DNA of 51,066 nucleotides. Source: Spirosoma profusum (lineage in GTDB: Bacteria > Bacteroidota > Bacteroidia > Cytophagales > Spirosomataceae). The notes under the pieces are model-generated. The model did not search any database. It was not told where the DNA came from and was given only the letters and a program-made list of their open reading frames with translations. A program made the position numbers and the translations under genes. Of the stretch, positions 16,615 to 24,836 are shown piece by piece. Position 1 is the first letter of the stretch. Each line of letters opens with the position of its first letter. Location of the stretch: contig NZ_JACWZY010000042.1 in NCBI RefSeq assembly GCF_014699005.1, positions 1 through 51,066 of the forward strand, given 5' to 3'.

Positions 16615-17628
16615 TTAATACAAAATCACCGTTTTGCCGATGGTTTTGCCGCTTTCCTGCAAGCGGTGGGCTTCTTTTAAGTTTTCGACGGTGAAGCCGA
16701 TTATCGTTTTGTTCAGCGTCGTTTTCAACGTACCATCATCCAGCAACTTTGCCACGGTACTCAGGATGTTATGCTGCTGAATCATGTCGTCGGTCTGGAA
16801 CATGGAGCGGGTGTACATAAACTCCCAAGAGAACGTAACACTCTTGTTTTTCAGCTTGTTGAGTGCTAGAGGAACCGACGAACCAGTTATGGAAGCAATA
16901 TGTCCCTGTGGTTTAATGAGTTCGGCTATTGCATCCCAGTAACCGTTGATATCCACAAAGTCCAGAATAAAATCAACCTCTTTGAAGCCAGCCGCCCGCA
17001 CGTTTTCCACCAGATTCTGATGACTTATGACTACGTCTGCTCCCAGTGATTTGCACCACTCCTGCGTTTCTGGTCGGGAGGCTGTAGCAATGACCTTCAG
17101 ATGGGCAAGTTTTTTGGCTAGCTGGATAGCAATAGAACCCACGCCACCGGCTCCACCGATCATCAGAATGCTCTTTCCGCTGTCTTTATCGGCACTAATA
17201 CGTAAGCGGTCGAAGAGAATTTCCCAGGCGGTTAGTACAGTAAGTGGCATAGAAGCCGATTCGGCTTCATTGAGCGTAGTCGGTTTTCTCCCTACGATAC
17301 GTTCATCAATCAACTGATACTCAGCGTTCGTACCTGATCGGGTCAGGTCGCCGGCGTAGTAAACTTCGTCGCCGGGTTTAAATAGACTTACTTCCTTACC
17401 TACGGCTTCGACAACGCCAGCGGCATCCCAACCAATGATTTTTGGTTCAGGTAGTACAGTATCTTTAGCACTGTTCTGCCGGATTTTAAAATCAACTGGG
17501 TTTACCGAAATGGCTTTTATTTTTACCAACAGGTCGCGGCCCGTAGGTTGTGGTGTGGGCGTTTCAAACTCAATGAAGCTCTCCGGCTCCGAAATGGGTA
17601 ATGAGGTTTTAAAACCAATTGCTTTCAT
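16615..17628 (-). CDS. Zinc-binding-type alcohol dehydrogenase / quinone oxidoreductase (MDR)
   Basis: 337 residues, medium-chain dehydrogenase fold. The N-terminal GroES-like domain contains VNPVDFKIRQ and GWDAAGVVEAVGKEVSLFKPGDEVYY; the Rossmann domain contains ILMIGGAGGVGSIAIQLAKK with the NADPH-binding GGAGGVGS. The catalytic zinc cysteines of true alcohol dehydrogenases are absent, so it is more likely a zinc-independent NADPH:quinone or enone reductase. ATG 17628 gives MKAIGFKTSLP, the family start. It lies downstream of the cysteine desulfurase gene on the same strand, separated by a hairpin, so co-regulation is uncertain. Confidence 0.88.
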   Translation of the reverse strand: MKAIGFKTSLPISEPESFIEFETPTPQPTGRDLLVKIKAISVNPVDFKIRQNSAKDTVLPEPKIIGWDAAGVVEAVGKEVSLFKPGDEVYYAGDLTRSGTNAEYQLIDERIVGRKPTTLNEAESASMPLTVLTAWEILFDRLRISADKDSGKSILMIGGAGGVGSIAIQLAKKLAHLKVIATASRPETQEWCKSLGADVVISHQNLVENVRAAGFKEVDFILDFVDINGYWDAIAELIKPQGHIASITGSSVPLALNKLKNKSVTFSWEFMYTRSMFQTDDMIQQHNILSTVAKLLDDGTLKTTLNKTIIGFTVENLKEAHRLQESGKTIGKTVILY

Positions 17629-17633
17629 ATTGA

Positions 17634-17689
17634 AACGTGGGCGGAAGCCCGCAGTATTATACCAACAATTGCGGGCTTCCGCCCACGTT
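17634..17689. repeat. Inverted repeat, perfect 20-bp arms
   Basis: Arms 17634-17653 and 17670-17689 are perfect reverse complements. It begins 2 bases after the desulfurase stop codon on the minus strand and ends just before the oxidoreductase start. Confidence 0.88.
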
Positions 17690-17691
17690 AC

Positions 17692-18870
17692 TTACCGAAC
17701 CAGCTCTTTCTGATACAACCCCACCAACGTATCGACGGCGTAATCTATCTCGCTGGCGGTGTTATACTTACCGAACGAAAAACGAACGTATCCGCGATTA
17801 GGATCGAGTTCCGGCAGAACAGCCAGTACGTGTGAGCCAACGTTCGAGCCACTCGAACAAGCCGACCCACCCGATGCTGAAATCCGGGCAATATCAAGGC
17901 TGAATAAGAGCATATCGCTAATGTCGGAGGGCGGCAGGCTTACATTCAGAACTGTATACAAACTGTTTACTACGTCGGCCGAATCGCCATTGAACTGAAC
18001 CTCGGGCATTTTTTCCCGCAATCGGTCAATCATTCGCTGTTTTAACGTAGTGATGTGCTGTCGGTGATTTTCCATATCGCGATACGCGATTTCCAACGCT
18101 TTCGCCAAACCAACAATTCCGTAGACATTTTCAGTACCTCCACGCATGTTACGTTCCTGTGCACCCCCATATACAAACGGGTGAATCTTAACGCGGTCAG
18201 CATTGACGTAGAGAAATCCTACGCCTTTGGGGCCGTGAAATTTATGTCCGGCACCAACAATAAAATCGACGGGCAATTCCTGCAAATTGTGCCGAAAATG
18301 GCCCATTGTCTGCACCGTGTCGGAATGAAAAATAGCGTCGTATTGGCGGCAAATCTCCCCTACCTGGTTCAAATCCAGCAAATTACCAATTTCATTGTTA
18401 CCGTGCATCAGCGAAACGAGCGAGCGGCCACCTGCAACGTTACGTTGCTTTTGCAGGAGCTCTTCAAGGTGAGCCAGATTGATACGTCCTTTAGGATCGA
18501 TATCAACCAGACTTAACTGAATGGTGCCCAGTTCGGCCAGGTGTTGAAGAGTGTGCAGCACGGCATGGTGCTCCAGGGGCGACGTAATGGCATGCCGGAT
18601 ACCGTACGTCTCAATGCTGCTACGTATCGCCGTGTTGTCGGCTTCGGTACCGCCCGATGTAAAGAAAATCTCGGCGGGCGACGTATTGAGCAACATGGCC
18701 ACCGTTTTACGCGCTTTTTCGATAGCTGTCCGCACCGTCCGACCGTGGCTGTGAATGGAGGAAGGATTGCCAAACTGCTCGGTCATTAGAGGCAACATCG
18801 CATCCAATACTTCGGCATCAAGTTGGGTAGTAGCGGCATTATCGAGGTAAATGGCAGCGGTCGATGTCAT
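17692..18870 (-). CDS. Cysteine desulfurase (NifS/IscS family)
   Basis: 392 residues from ATG 18870 (the frame reaches TTG 18876). A PLP fold-type I enzyme: IYLDNAATTQLD at the N-terminus, GGTEADN, the PLP Lys210 in GAGHKFHGPKG, and the sulfur-accepting Cys338 in SASGGSACSSGSN. It removes sulfur from cysteine to make alanine and a protein persulfide for iron-sulfur clusters or tRNA thiolation. The short gap before the active cysteine is of the NifS/IscS group. Its Nfu partner lies at 8,637, not in the same operon. A -7 box lies upstream. Confidence 0.93.
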   Translation of the reverse strand: MTSTAAIYLDNAATTQLDAEVLDAMLPLMTEQFGNPSSIHSHGRTVRTAIEKARKTVAMLLNTSPAEIFFTSGGTEADNTAIRSSIETYGIRHAITSPLEHHAVLHTLQHLAELGTIQLSLVDIDPKGRINLAHLEELLQKQRNVAGGRSLVSLMHGNNEIGNLLDLNQVGEICRQYDAIFHSDTVQTMGHFRHNLQELPVDFIVGAGHKFHGPKGVGFLYVNADRVKIHPFVYGGAQERNMRGGTENVYGIVGLAKALEIAYRDMENHRQHITTLKQRMIDRLREKMPEVQFNGDSADVVNSLYTVLNVSLPPSDISDMLLFSLDIARISASGGSACSSGSNVGSHVLAVLPELDPNRGYVRFSFGKYNTASEIDYAVDTLVGLYQKELVR

Positions 18871-18892
18871 CAGCAATTCTGGTTTGTGGGTG

Positions 18893-18900
18893 CAAAGGTA
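18893..18900 (-). promoter_or_regulatory. TAnnTTTG -7 box for the cysteine desulfurase gene
   Basis: Minus strand TACCTTTG (followed by CACCC) lies 22 bases upstream of the ATG and matches the Bacteroidota -7 consensus; the same octamer and flank occur at rplU. Confidence 0.5.
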
Positions 18901-18974
18901 CGGCCAACCTTAGTAATGATGAAACACAATCGAAAGCTCTGTCGTTCTCCTGTTACCACTACGTACTGCACATT

Positions 18975-19844
18975 ATGGATTTTTCGGAGGCCTCCGGGCT
19001 CATTTACGCTGAACTTACATCCTGGATTCGCACGGTCATTCGCTACGTGCCCAGACTGGCGCTGGCCATTCTGTTACTGCTTTTCTGCACGTTTCTGGCG
19101 CGCTGGATCAGTCGCTGGGTAGTGCGGGGACTCAATCGGATTAGCACTAACCTTTCGCTCGTTAATCTGACAGGAGCAGTTGTGCACGTAGTGATTATGG
19201 CCATAGGGCTATTTATGGCACTCGGGATTCTGGGGTTAGAGAAAACGGTAACCTCGCTTCTGGCCGGAGCGGGTGTAATTGCCCTGGCTATTGGATTCGC
19301 TTTTCAGGACTTAACAGCCAATTTCATTTCGGGTACTATGATAGCCGTTGCGCGACCGATTCAGGTGGGCGATACCGTAGAGACGAACGGTTTCACAGGT
19401 AAAGTAATGGATATCAAACTCCGATCTATTGTCATTGATAATGGCAAGGGGCAAACGGTCGAGTTGCCGAGCAAAGACGTTTTTCAGAAGCCCATCACTA
19501 ATTTTTCGCGGATTGGTCACCGACGTATCGAATTGAACGGCGGCATTTCGTATCTGGACGATATGACGCACGCACAGCAGGTTGCCATAGCCGCCGTTAA
19601 GCAGCTTCCGTTTGTGCTTGATACGCTCCCGGTTGACTTACATTACCGGAATTTTGGCGATAATAATGTGCAGTTTGTTCTCTATTTCTGGATAAATCCA
19701 TCCGCAACCAATGCACAGGCCGCCCTCAGCGATGCCATGATTGCCGTAAAAAGGGCTTTCGATGAGCAGAAAATTCTAACTGTTTTCGCCGGGCAAACTT
19801 TCGATCTAAAGCATAAACTAGATCAGGAAGAGAAAGAAGTATGA
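18975..19844 (+). CDS. MscS-family mechanosensitive channel
   Basis: 289 residues from ATG 18975 (an upstream extension to 18864 overlaps the divergent promoter and is rejected). Three membrane segments: about 20-45, 62-82 and 86-110. The last, LLAGAGVIALAIGFAFQDL, is the pore-lining TM3 helix rich in Gly and Ala, followed by NFISGTMIAVARPIQVGDTV, the start of the MscS beta domain, and an alpha/beta C-terminal domain. It would release small solutes on hypo-osmotic shock at the inner membrane. Divergent from the desulfurase, convergent with the thioredoxin-fold gene. Confidence 0.92.
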   Translation: MDFSEASGLIYAELTSWIRTVIRYVPRLALAILLLLFCTFLARWISRWVVRGLNRISTNLSLVNLTGAVVHVVIMAIGLFMALGILGLEKTVTSLLAGAGVIALAIGFAFQDLTANFISGTMIAVARPIQVGDTVETNGFTGKVMDIKLRSIVIDNGKGQTVELPSKDVFQKPITNFSRIGHRRIELNGGISYLDDMTHAQQVAIAAVKQLPFVLDTLPVDLHYRNFGDNNVQFVLYFWINPSATNAQAALSDAMIAVKRAFDEQKILTVFAGQTFDLKHKLDQEEKEV

Positions 19845-19850
19845 AAAGAT

Positions 19851-19914
19851 GTATGCAGTATGATATAGGATGTATTTTAAGTAGTTTTCATACATCCTAT
19901 ATCATACTGCATAC
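19851..19914. repeat. Inverted repeat between convergent genes, perfect 24-bp arms
   Basis: Arms 19851-19874 and 19891-19914, 16-base loop. It lies 6 bases after the channel gene stop and 4 before the opposing gene's stop. Built of GTATG/ATATAGGATGTA words like those at 21,865 and 10,183. Confidence 0.9.
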
Positions 19915-19918
19915 CTAT

Positions 19919-20656
19919 CTAATACAGCGCCGTGAGCACCTGTTTCAATCGGTCATAAATACCTGGTCCTTGAAGGTTAGCTGCTACTTTTCCGGTTTTA
20001 TCGATAACAATAATTGTTGGAACCGATGTTATATGAAACTTATTGTGAAACCCGTAGGCATTCGGCACTGGCACAAACGGCAAGCTCTTAAGTATCGGAT
20101 TTTTATCGTCTTTTGATTGTTCGCTGTTTAGTACGCCTAATACTACTGGTGCAGTTGCAGATGGGTGCGTGCGCAGAGCCGCAGCAAACTCTGCCGATTG
20201 CTTTTCATCCCAGAATTCTTTTTCGAGGCTAATCAAAAAACTCAACACCACTACTTTCCCGGCTAATTCGGTAGAGCGATAGAGTTTACCATCTAGTCCT
20301 GTCATAACGAATGGTGACATTATCTGACCGCCTTTGGGCTGTTTTGCTGGATCACGGTCGCGGAAGCGATGCGTTTTTTGTTCTTCGGCGGTCGACGCAC
20401 GCATCAGATATTCCCGTGGCTGGCCGTATTCGTCGTATTGAGGTACTAAATGATAGGCGAATGGGTCTTTTTTGGTTAACTGACTGTACTGATCTATCGT
20501 CAGTCGTTGCCCGGTTGCCTGATCCAGAATCGGTTTTTCTTCATCCGAACGTTGGCTGGTTTGTGTGCTGATTTTCTGCACACTCGTTTGCGCCATACAT
20601 AACGTATTGATCATCAGCAGGCACGTAGTAAGGATTAGTCGTTGGTTTGAGGTCAT
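19919..20656 (-). CDS. Secreted thioredoxin-fold protein lacking the CxxC site
   Basis: 245 residues with a signal peptide (TTCLLMINTLCMAQ). The C-terminal ~140 residues follow the TlpA/AhpC plan: MSPFVMTGLDGKLYRSTELA, KVVVLSFLISLEKEFWDEKQ, then the cis-proline loop SVPTIIVID and GKVAANLQG. The redox CxxC expected after the VVVLSF strand is replaced by SLEKEF (about 143-148), and no cysteine remains in the mature protein, so a thiol role is excluded. It may be a structural or ligand-binding relative. Residues 25-110 are a polar region of unknown fold. Convergent with the channel gene across a hairpin. Confidence 0.75.
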   Translation of the reverse strand: MTSNQRLILTTCLLMINTLCMAQTSVQKISTQTSQRSDEEKPILDQATGQRLTIDQYSQLTKKDPFAYHLVPQYDEYGQPREYLMRASTAEEQKTHRFRDRDPAKQPKGGQIMSPFVMTGLDGKLYRSTELAGKVVVLSFLISLEKEFWDEKQSAEFAAALRTHPSATAPVVLGVLNSEQSKDDKNPILKSLPFVPVPNAYGFHNKFHITSVPTIIVIDKTGKVAANLQGPGIYDRLKQVLTALY

Positions 20657-20850
20657 CTTGGGAGAAAGTTTTTTGGCTTCTCAATGGACCATACGTAGCA
20701 GTTACTACGTAGCATGTATAAAGCCCGTTTTTCTGGCTAAATCAAATATCGGGCCAGACCGGGTAAAGGCTTCAGAAAGAGCAGCGCACTAAGTAGTTAG
20801 TAATCTATTTTTTGCATATTCACACCCGAAAAGTTAACTCGAATCCAATC

Positions 20851-21213
20851 ATGAAATTACTAGCCGACGTACTGATAGGTCTTGTTGCTATTGAGCACAT
20901 TTACATTTTATGGCTGGAGATGTTCGCCTGGACGACACGAGGGCGCAAAACCTTTCGCTCATTCCCACCCGATTTGTTTGAACCTACTAAATCGCTGGCT
21001 GCTAATCAGGGGTTGTATAACGGTTTTCTGGCCGCCGGTTTGATCTGGTCACTACTCATTCAGGACGTCCTATGGGCGCAGTACGTTGCTTATTTCTTTC
21101 TGGGATGCGTCATAGTCGCTGGTATATTCGGTGCCTTAACGGCGCAGAAATCCATCTTTTACGTACAAGCGCTTCCCGCTATTTTGGCCTTGATTGCTAC
21201 GTTGCTGTCATAA
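20851..21213 (+). CDS. DUF1304 membrane protein
   Basis: 120 residues from ATG 20851, with four hydrophobic segments. IGLVAIEHIYILWLEMFAW, the loop FRSFPPDLFEPTKSLAANQGLYNGFLAAGL and FFLGCVIVAGIFGALT match the DUF1304 family (YxjH/YetF-neighbour type small inner-membrane proteins). Function unknown. The frame reaches 20812, but MKLLADVLIGLVAIEH is the family start. It is convergent with the SMR exporter gene 55 bases away. Intact. Confidence 0.85.
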   Translation: MKLLADVLIGLVAIEHIYILWLEMFAWTTRGRKTFRSFPPDLFEPTKSLAANQGLYNGFLAAGLIWSLLIQDVLWAQYVAYFFLGCVIVAGIFGALTAQKSIFYVQALPAILALIATLLS

Positions 21214-21268
21214 ATCAAATCCGGAAGCAGGACGTAATAGGCCCTGTCTCCCGAACGATTGACAACAG

Positions 21269-21586
21269 TTAGCGTTCTGACAGCTTCATCAGGATAAGGC
21301 CAGCTATAATCAAGAAAGCAGCAAGCAAGCGCATAAAATTGATCGGTTCGCCAAGCAGGAGAGTACCAAGAATAAATGTCCCTATTGCTCCAATACCAGT
21401 CCATATCGTATAGGCCGTACCCAGTGGTAGCGTACACATCGCTAAAGCCAGTAGGGCAAAGCTGGCAATCATAGCAATAAGGGTAATTAATGAGGGAACA
21501 AGCCGGGTAAAACCATCCGACTGTTTCATGGAGTAAGCCCAGACAACCTCCAGTAGACCAGCGAAAACTAAATAAATCCAAGACAT
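21269..21586 (-). CDS. gdx: Guanidinium exporter, SMR family (SugE/Gdx type)
   Basis: 105 residues and four membrane helices, as in all small multidrug resistance proteins. The essential Glu13 in the first helix (FAGLLEVVWAYSMKQSDGFT) and GTAYTIWTGIGAIGTFILG in the third are of the SugE/Gdx group, which exports guanidinium in exchange for protons. This assignment is strengthened by a guanidine-II-type riboswitch candidate in the leader, ending 17 bases before the ATG. Two antiparallel copies form the working dimer in the inner membrane. Intact; start certain from family and leader. Confidence 0.93.
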   Translation of the reverse strand: MSWIYLVFAGLLEVVWAYSMKQSDGFTRLVPSLITLIAMIASFALLALAMCTLPLGTAYTIWTGIGAIGTFILGTLLLGEPINFMRLLAAFLIIAGLILMKLSER

Positions 21587-21603
21587 GACATAGACTTTTA
21601 AAG

Positions 21604-21649
21604 TCGGGTCGTCCCGAACCAGTTTCCCATGATGGGGAGGTCGTCCTCC
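21604..21649 (-). ncRNA. Guanidine-II (mini-ykkC) riboswitch candidate
   Basis: On the minus strand the leader of the SMR gene contains two tandem hairpins with identical ACGA loops: GGAGG-ACGA-CCTCC (21636-21649) and TCGGG-ACGA-CCCGA (21604-21617), separated by 18 bases. Two short stems each capped by ACGR is the defining pattern of mini-ykkC RNAs, which bind guanidinium. The second hairpin ends 17 bases before the start codon, which suits translational control. The downstream gene is the expected type of exporter. Confidence 0.85.
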
Positions 21650-21864
21650 TGGTTGCCAATCCTTTTCAGAAACAGGTAACGCAGCAAAAGTAACACTTAC
21701 TCCAGAAGAAATAGTTTGGCATTGAGTCTATAATTTCGAATTCTATAAAAGCAGGAAACCGCCCCCAAGTGGGAGCGGCTCCATGAGTACAACAAAACCA
21801 CAGATAAAACTGTCAGACGTTTGGGCCAGACAGGTGCCTGTGGCTCTGCCGATGTATGTTATAG
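21650..21864. other. Rest of the 344-base gap between SMR and amt genes
   Basis: Apart from the riboswitch and the hairpin at 21865, this stretch holds the presumed SMR promoter and a weak GC-rich stem near 21,760-21,780 (CCGCCCCC / GTGGGAGCGG). No gene is seen. Confidence 0.4.
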
Positions 21865-21924
21865 TATGTATGAAGTAGGATATATGTCGCGACTGGTTAC
21901 AACCTATATCCTACTTCATACATA
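21865..21924. repeat. Inverted repeat after amt, perfect 20-bp arms
   Basis: Arms 21865-21884 and 21905-21924, 20-base loop, starting 6 bases after the amt stop on the minus strand. Words TATGTATGAAGTAGGATATA resemble the hairpin at 19,851. Confidence 0.88.
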
Positions 21925-21930
21925 AATAAA

Positions 21931-23259
21931 TTACGCTTCGATCAGGTATTCGTCGTGCTGGCTAACGTCCAGACCAACTTTCTCGTCTTCTTCCGTCACA
22001 CGTAGTGGCAGAATCAGGTCGGTAACTTTCAGTAGCAGGAACGACATACCGAATGCGAAGGCCGATACGCCTACCAGCGCAATCATGTGCTCGATGAACA
22101 GACCCGTTTCGCCGAAAGCCAGCCCTTCAACCGTAACGGCCGAGTTAATGCCTTTTGAAGCGAAAATACCCGTCATAACCATACCAACCATACCCCCAAC
22201 ACCGTGGCAAGGGAATACGTCAAGCGTATCGTCGAGTGTCGATTTTGAGCGCAGATGTGCTACGTAGTTCGAAATAATGGAACTGATAGTTCCGATGAAA
22301 ATTGCCGTCGGGACCGTAACGAAACCAGCCGCTGGTGTGATAGCCACAAGACCTACCACCGCACCGATACAGAAACCAAGTGCTGATACTTTTTTGCCTT
22401 TAGCTGCATCAAACAATACCCAGGCCAGACCAGCCGCAGCCGCAGCGGTGTTGGTGGTAGCGAAAGCCGAAGCTGCCAGGGGAGTAGCGCCAACTGCAGA
22501 ACCAGCGTTGAAACCAAACCAACCAAACCACAACAGACCCGTTCCTAACAGAACAAAAGGAATGTTGGCCGGTGGAAAGTAGCTCGCTTCGATTTGCGAT
22601 TTCCGACGCTTCAGGTACAAGGCACCCGCCAGAGCAGCCCAACCAGCCGACATGTGAACAACCGTTCCACCTGCAAAATCAAGTACACCCCGCTTGAACA
22701 GAATACCTTCTGGATGCCAGGTCATGTGCGCTAAAGGTGCATATACGAACAGGCTAAACAGGATCATGAACAGGACATACGACCGGAAGTTGATACGTTC
22801 GGCCATCGAACCTGTTACGAGCGCCGGTGTAATAACGGCGAATTTCAATTGGAAGAAAGCAAAGACAACCAGCGGAATCGAAGCAGCCAGCGACCAGGGC
22901 TTGCCGTCGAGTACACCCTTGAACATGAAGTGATCCATTGGGTTACCGATAAATCCACCGATTGACGTACCAAACGCCAGGCTGAAACCAACAACTACCC
23001 ATAGTACACTAATCACGCCCATGGCCACAAAGCTTTGAAGCATTGTAGAAATCACGTTTTTATTGTTGACCATACCCCCGTAGAAGTACGCCAGACCGGG
23101 CGTCATTAACAACACAAGCGCAGTAGCGACAAGCATCCAGGCCGTGTCGCCGGAGTTAATGCCTTCTGTTACAATCTGCGTTGGAACAGAGGGAGACAGA
23201 ACAGCCACTATGCTGATAATGAGCAACATGGCAAGTGGAATGTAATTGGGTTTTTGCAT
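21931..23259 (-). CDS. amt: Ammonium transporter (Amt family)
   Basis: 442 residues, about 11-12 membrane segments, with an N-terminal signal-like helix. Motifs: DTAWMLVATALVLLMTPGLA, FYGGMVNNKNVISTM, HMTWHPEG carrying the first pore histidine, DFAGGTVVHMSAGWAALAGA, and DVFPCHGVGGMVGMV with the second. These twin histidines and the GG-rich helices define ammonium channels, which move ammonium into the cytoplasm. No GlnK/PII gene is adjacent. A porin gene lies 65 bases upstream on the same strand, so the two may be co-transcribed. Intact. Confidence 0.96.
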   Translation of the reverse strand: MQKPNYIPLAMLLIISIVAVLSPSVPTQIVTEGINSGDTAWMLVATALVLLMTPGLAYFYGGMVNNKNVISTMLQSFVAMGVISVLWVVVGFSLAFGTSIGGFIGNPMDHFMFKGVLDGKPWSLAASIPLVVFAFFQLKFAVITPALVTGSMAERINFRSYVLFMILFSLFVYAPLAHMTWHPEGILFKRGVLDFAGGTVVHMSAGWAALAGALYLKRRKSQIEASYFPPANIPFVLLGTGLLWFGWFGFNAGSAVGATPLAASAFATTNTAAAAAGLAWVLFDAAKGKKVSALGFCIGAVVGLVAITPAAGFVTVPTAIFIGTISSIISNYVAHLRSKSTLDDTLDVFPCHGVGGMVGMVMTGIFASKGINSAVTVEGLAFGETGLFIEHMIALVGVSAFAFGMSFLLLKVTDLILPLRVTEEDEKVGLDVSQHDEYLIEA

Positions 23260-23324
23260 GATACGTAACTGTTTTTTGTTGTACTAGAATTAAATTAATG
23301 GTTAAGAAAACGGGGATACGGTTA

Positions 23325-24479
23325 TTAGAATTTAAAGATGGCCGCCATTCCGAGCGTAGCCTGCGACGGCGTCAGTTTGCCATCATTCTTCTCAAACTTG
23401 TCAGCCGAGTAGCTATCGATACGTAGTTCGGGTTTGAGTAGTACGTGTCCATCGGCAGCCGTGATGTTGCCAGTGATCGTAATTGAATTCACGCTGGCAC
23501 CATTTCCTGCCGCGTCGGTGACACCACGTACGCCACTCTTGTTATCAAACATCTCATAACGAGCACCCAGGCCAAATTTGTCGGTGAATGCGTAGTTCGT
23601 ATACAGCGCAAAACCGCCCCAGCTTTTCGATGTCGATGGGCCACCAGCGCCCTGATAATCACCCTTTTGAGAACCTGTAGCAGCATTCAGACCCAGGAAA
23701 AATTTAGAGGTAATCTGATACGTAGTAGTCAGGTCAAAGAGTTGATACGTAGCACCGTCTTCGTTCACAGCGTCAACACCTTTAGATGCTTCGTTCGACG
23801 CGATGGCGTTCAGGTATACGCTCCAGCCCGAAACCGGCGAGAAAAAGAATTGTCCAATCAATCCTTTCTTTTTGTTGTTGTCGAAAGCGTTATCTACGTT
23901 ATTCACCAGACCGACCATCAACGAAGCCTTATCGCTGAAGGCATATTGCGCTTTCAAACCGACGTGATAGAATGGCCCATTGTTGAAGAGGTTCGACAGC
24001 GAATAGTTGTAGTTCACAGGAGCGTCGATTACTTCATAACCAATGTGCGTTCCAAACTGACCCGCCGTAAACGACAATTTGCTGCTGGCTTTGAAAGTGA
24101 TGTAAGCTTGTTTGATAGCCAGTGCAGTAGACCCTGCTCCAAGAAATCCTACATTATTACCATAGTTCCCCAAATCAGCAAATGGTCCGAAAGCAAGGTC
24201 CATCACTGCATCCACTTTATCGGCCGTATAAACAGCTTTCGCCTGAATCAGGCCAATTCCAAACTGACCAGCTTTCTGGTCAAAAGCACGTGCATTGCCT
24301 ACATTAGAACCGTTTAAACCCAGGTTCGACTGACTTTTCGGATTGTTGAAATTTCCAAAATAGTACGTATCCATGTAACCGGAAAAAGTAAATTTTCCGG
24401 AAGAAGCAGAGGTAGAATCCTGCGCCTGAACGGCAAATCCTAAAAACAAAGAACCAATAAGTAAAATGACTTTTTTCAT
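23325..24479 (-). CDS. Outer-membrane beta-barrel porin (OmpL-like, porin-2 type)
   Basis: 384 residues from ATG 24479. A signal peptide (MKKVILLIGSLFLGFAVQAQ) is followed by alternating beta strands rich in Gly, Asn, Tyr and Phe (FTFSGYMDTYYFGNFNNPKS, FGIGLIQAKAVYTADKVDAV, YAFTDKFGLGARYEMFDNKS) and a terminal aromatic residue (AIFKF), as in outer-membrane barrels. The GYMDTYYF start is typical of the porin-2/OmpL-like family. It precedes amt on the same strand and may let ammonium or other small solutes through the outer membrane as part of a nitrogen-uptake unit. The frame is open to 24530, but those residues precede the signal and overlap the promoter. Confidence 0.85.
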   Translation of the reverse strand: MKKVILLIGSLFLGFAVQAQDSTSASSGKFTFSGYMDTYYFGNFNNPKSQSNLGLNGSNVGNARAFDQKAGQFGIGLIQAKAVYTADKVDAVMDLAFGPFADLGNYGNNVGFLGAGSTALAIKQAYITFKASSKLSFTAGQFGTHIGYEVIDAPVNYNYSLSNLFNNGPFYHVGLKAQYAFSDKASLMVGLVNNVDNAFDNNKKKGLIGQFFFSPVSGWSVYLNAIASNEASKGVDAVNEDGATYQLFDLTTTYQITSKFFLGLNAATGSQKGDYQGAGGPSTSKSWGGFALYTNYAFTDKFGLGARYEMFDNKSGVRGVTDAAGNGASVNSITITGNITAADGHVLLKPELRIDSYSADKFEKNDGKLTPSQATLGMAAIFKF

Positions 24480-24500
24480 AGTTTTAATTTGGTTGCATAG

Positions 24501-24531
24501 GAACATTACTGTGGTCTTATTTCGTAGCAAA
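24501..24531 (-). promoter_or_regulatory. Promoter candidate for porin-amt
   Basis: Minus strand TTTG (24528-24531), a 19-base spacer, then TAATGTTC (24501-24508), a partial match to the TTTG-N19-TAnnTTTG consensus. It lies 22-52 bases upstream of the porin ATG. Confidence 0.4.
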
Positions 24532-24770
24532 TTTTATTACTTAATTTATTTTATGCAAGAAGTTGCTTTAAATATTTATGCCTTTTTTCGATTTTTGTCC
24601 AATATTGTTAGAATTATACTAATGATTCTATTCTAAATGCCGAAAATAGTATGAAAATTCGTTTTTTAAAATATTTTGCTAATCTATTGTTTTACCAAAT
24701 TTTATTTTTTACTATATTGTTTGTTTCTAAAGTAATAGTCATTTTATCGTACCCCAAAAAGTGCAAAAAC
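24532..24770. other. AT-rich upstream region of the porin gene
   Basis: About 240 bases, very rich in A and T with many short T and A runs, no open frame of note. Probably a regulatory leader for porin-amt; nitrogen control sites cannot be identified by eye. Confidence 0.35.
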
Positions 24771-24806
24771 AAAAAGGCCCAACCAGCGAACTGATTGGGC
24801 CTTTTT
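24771..24806 (-). terminator. Terminator of the ferredoxin gene
   Basis: AAAAAGGCCCAA and TTGGGCCTTTTT pair perfectly; on the minus strand the stem is followed by a T-run. It lies 30 bases after the ferredoxin stop and would also work in the other direction. Confidence 0.85.
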
Positions 24807-24836
24807 GGCGGTATTTTCGATTATGAAATCGTGCGT

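Noticed and set aside
18055..18516. 153-codon plus-strand frame over the cysteine desulfurase gene
   Set aside because: Lies wholly inside a well-supported minus-strand gene with intact active-site motifs.
8637..18870. Nfu and cysteine desulfurase genes as one iron-sulfur operon
   Set aside because: They lie about 8.5 kb apart with unrelated genes and terminators between them.
23667..24317. 216-codon plus-strand frame over the porin gene
   Set aside because: Shadow of the minus-strand porin, which has a signal peptide and barrel strands; the plus product is basic and unlike any protein I recognise.
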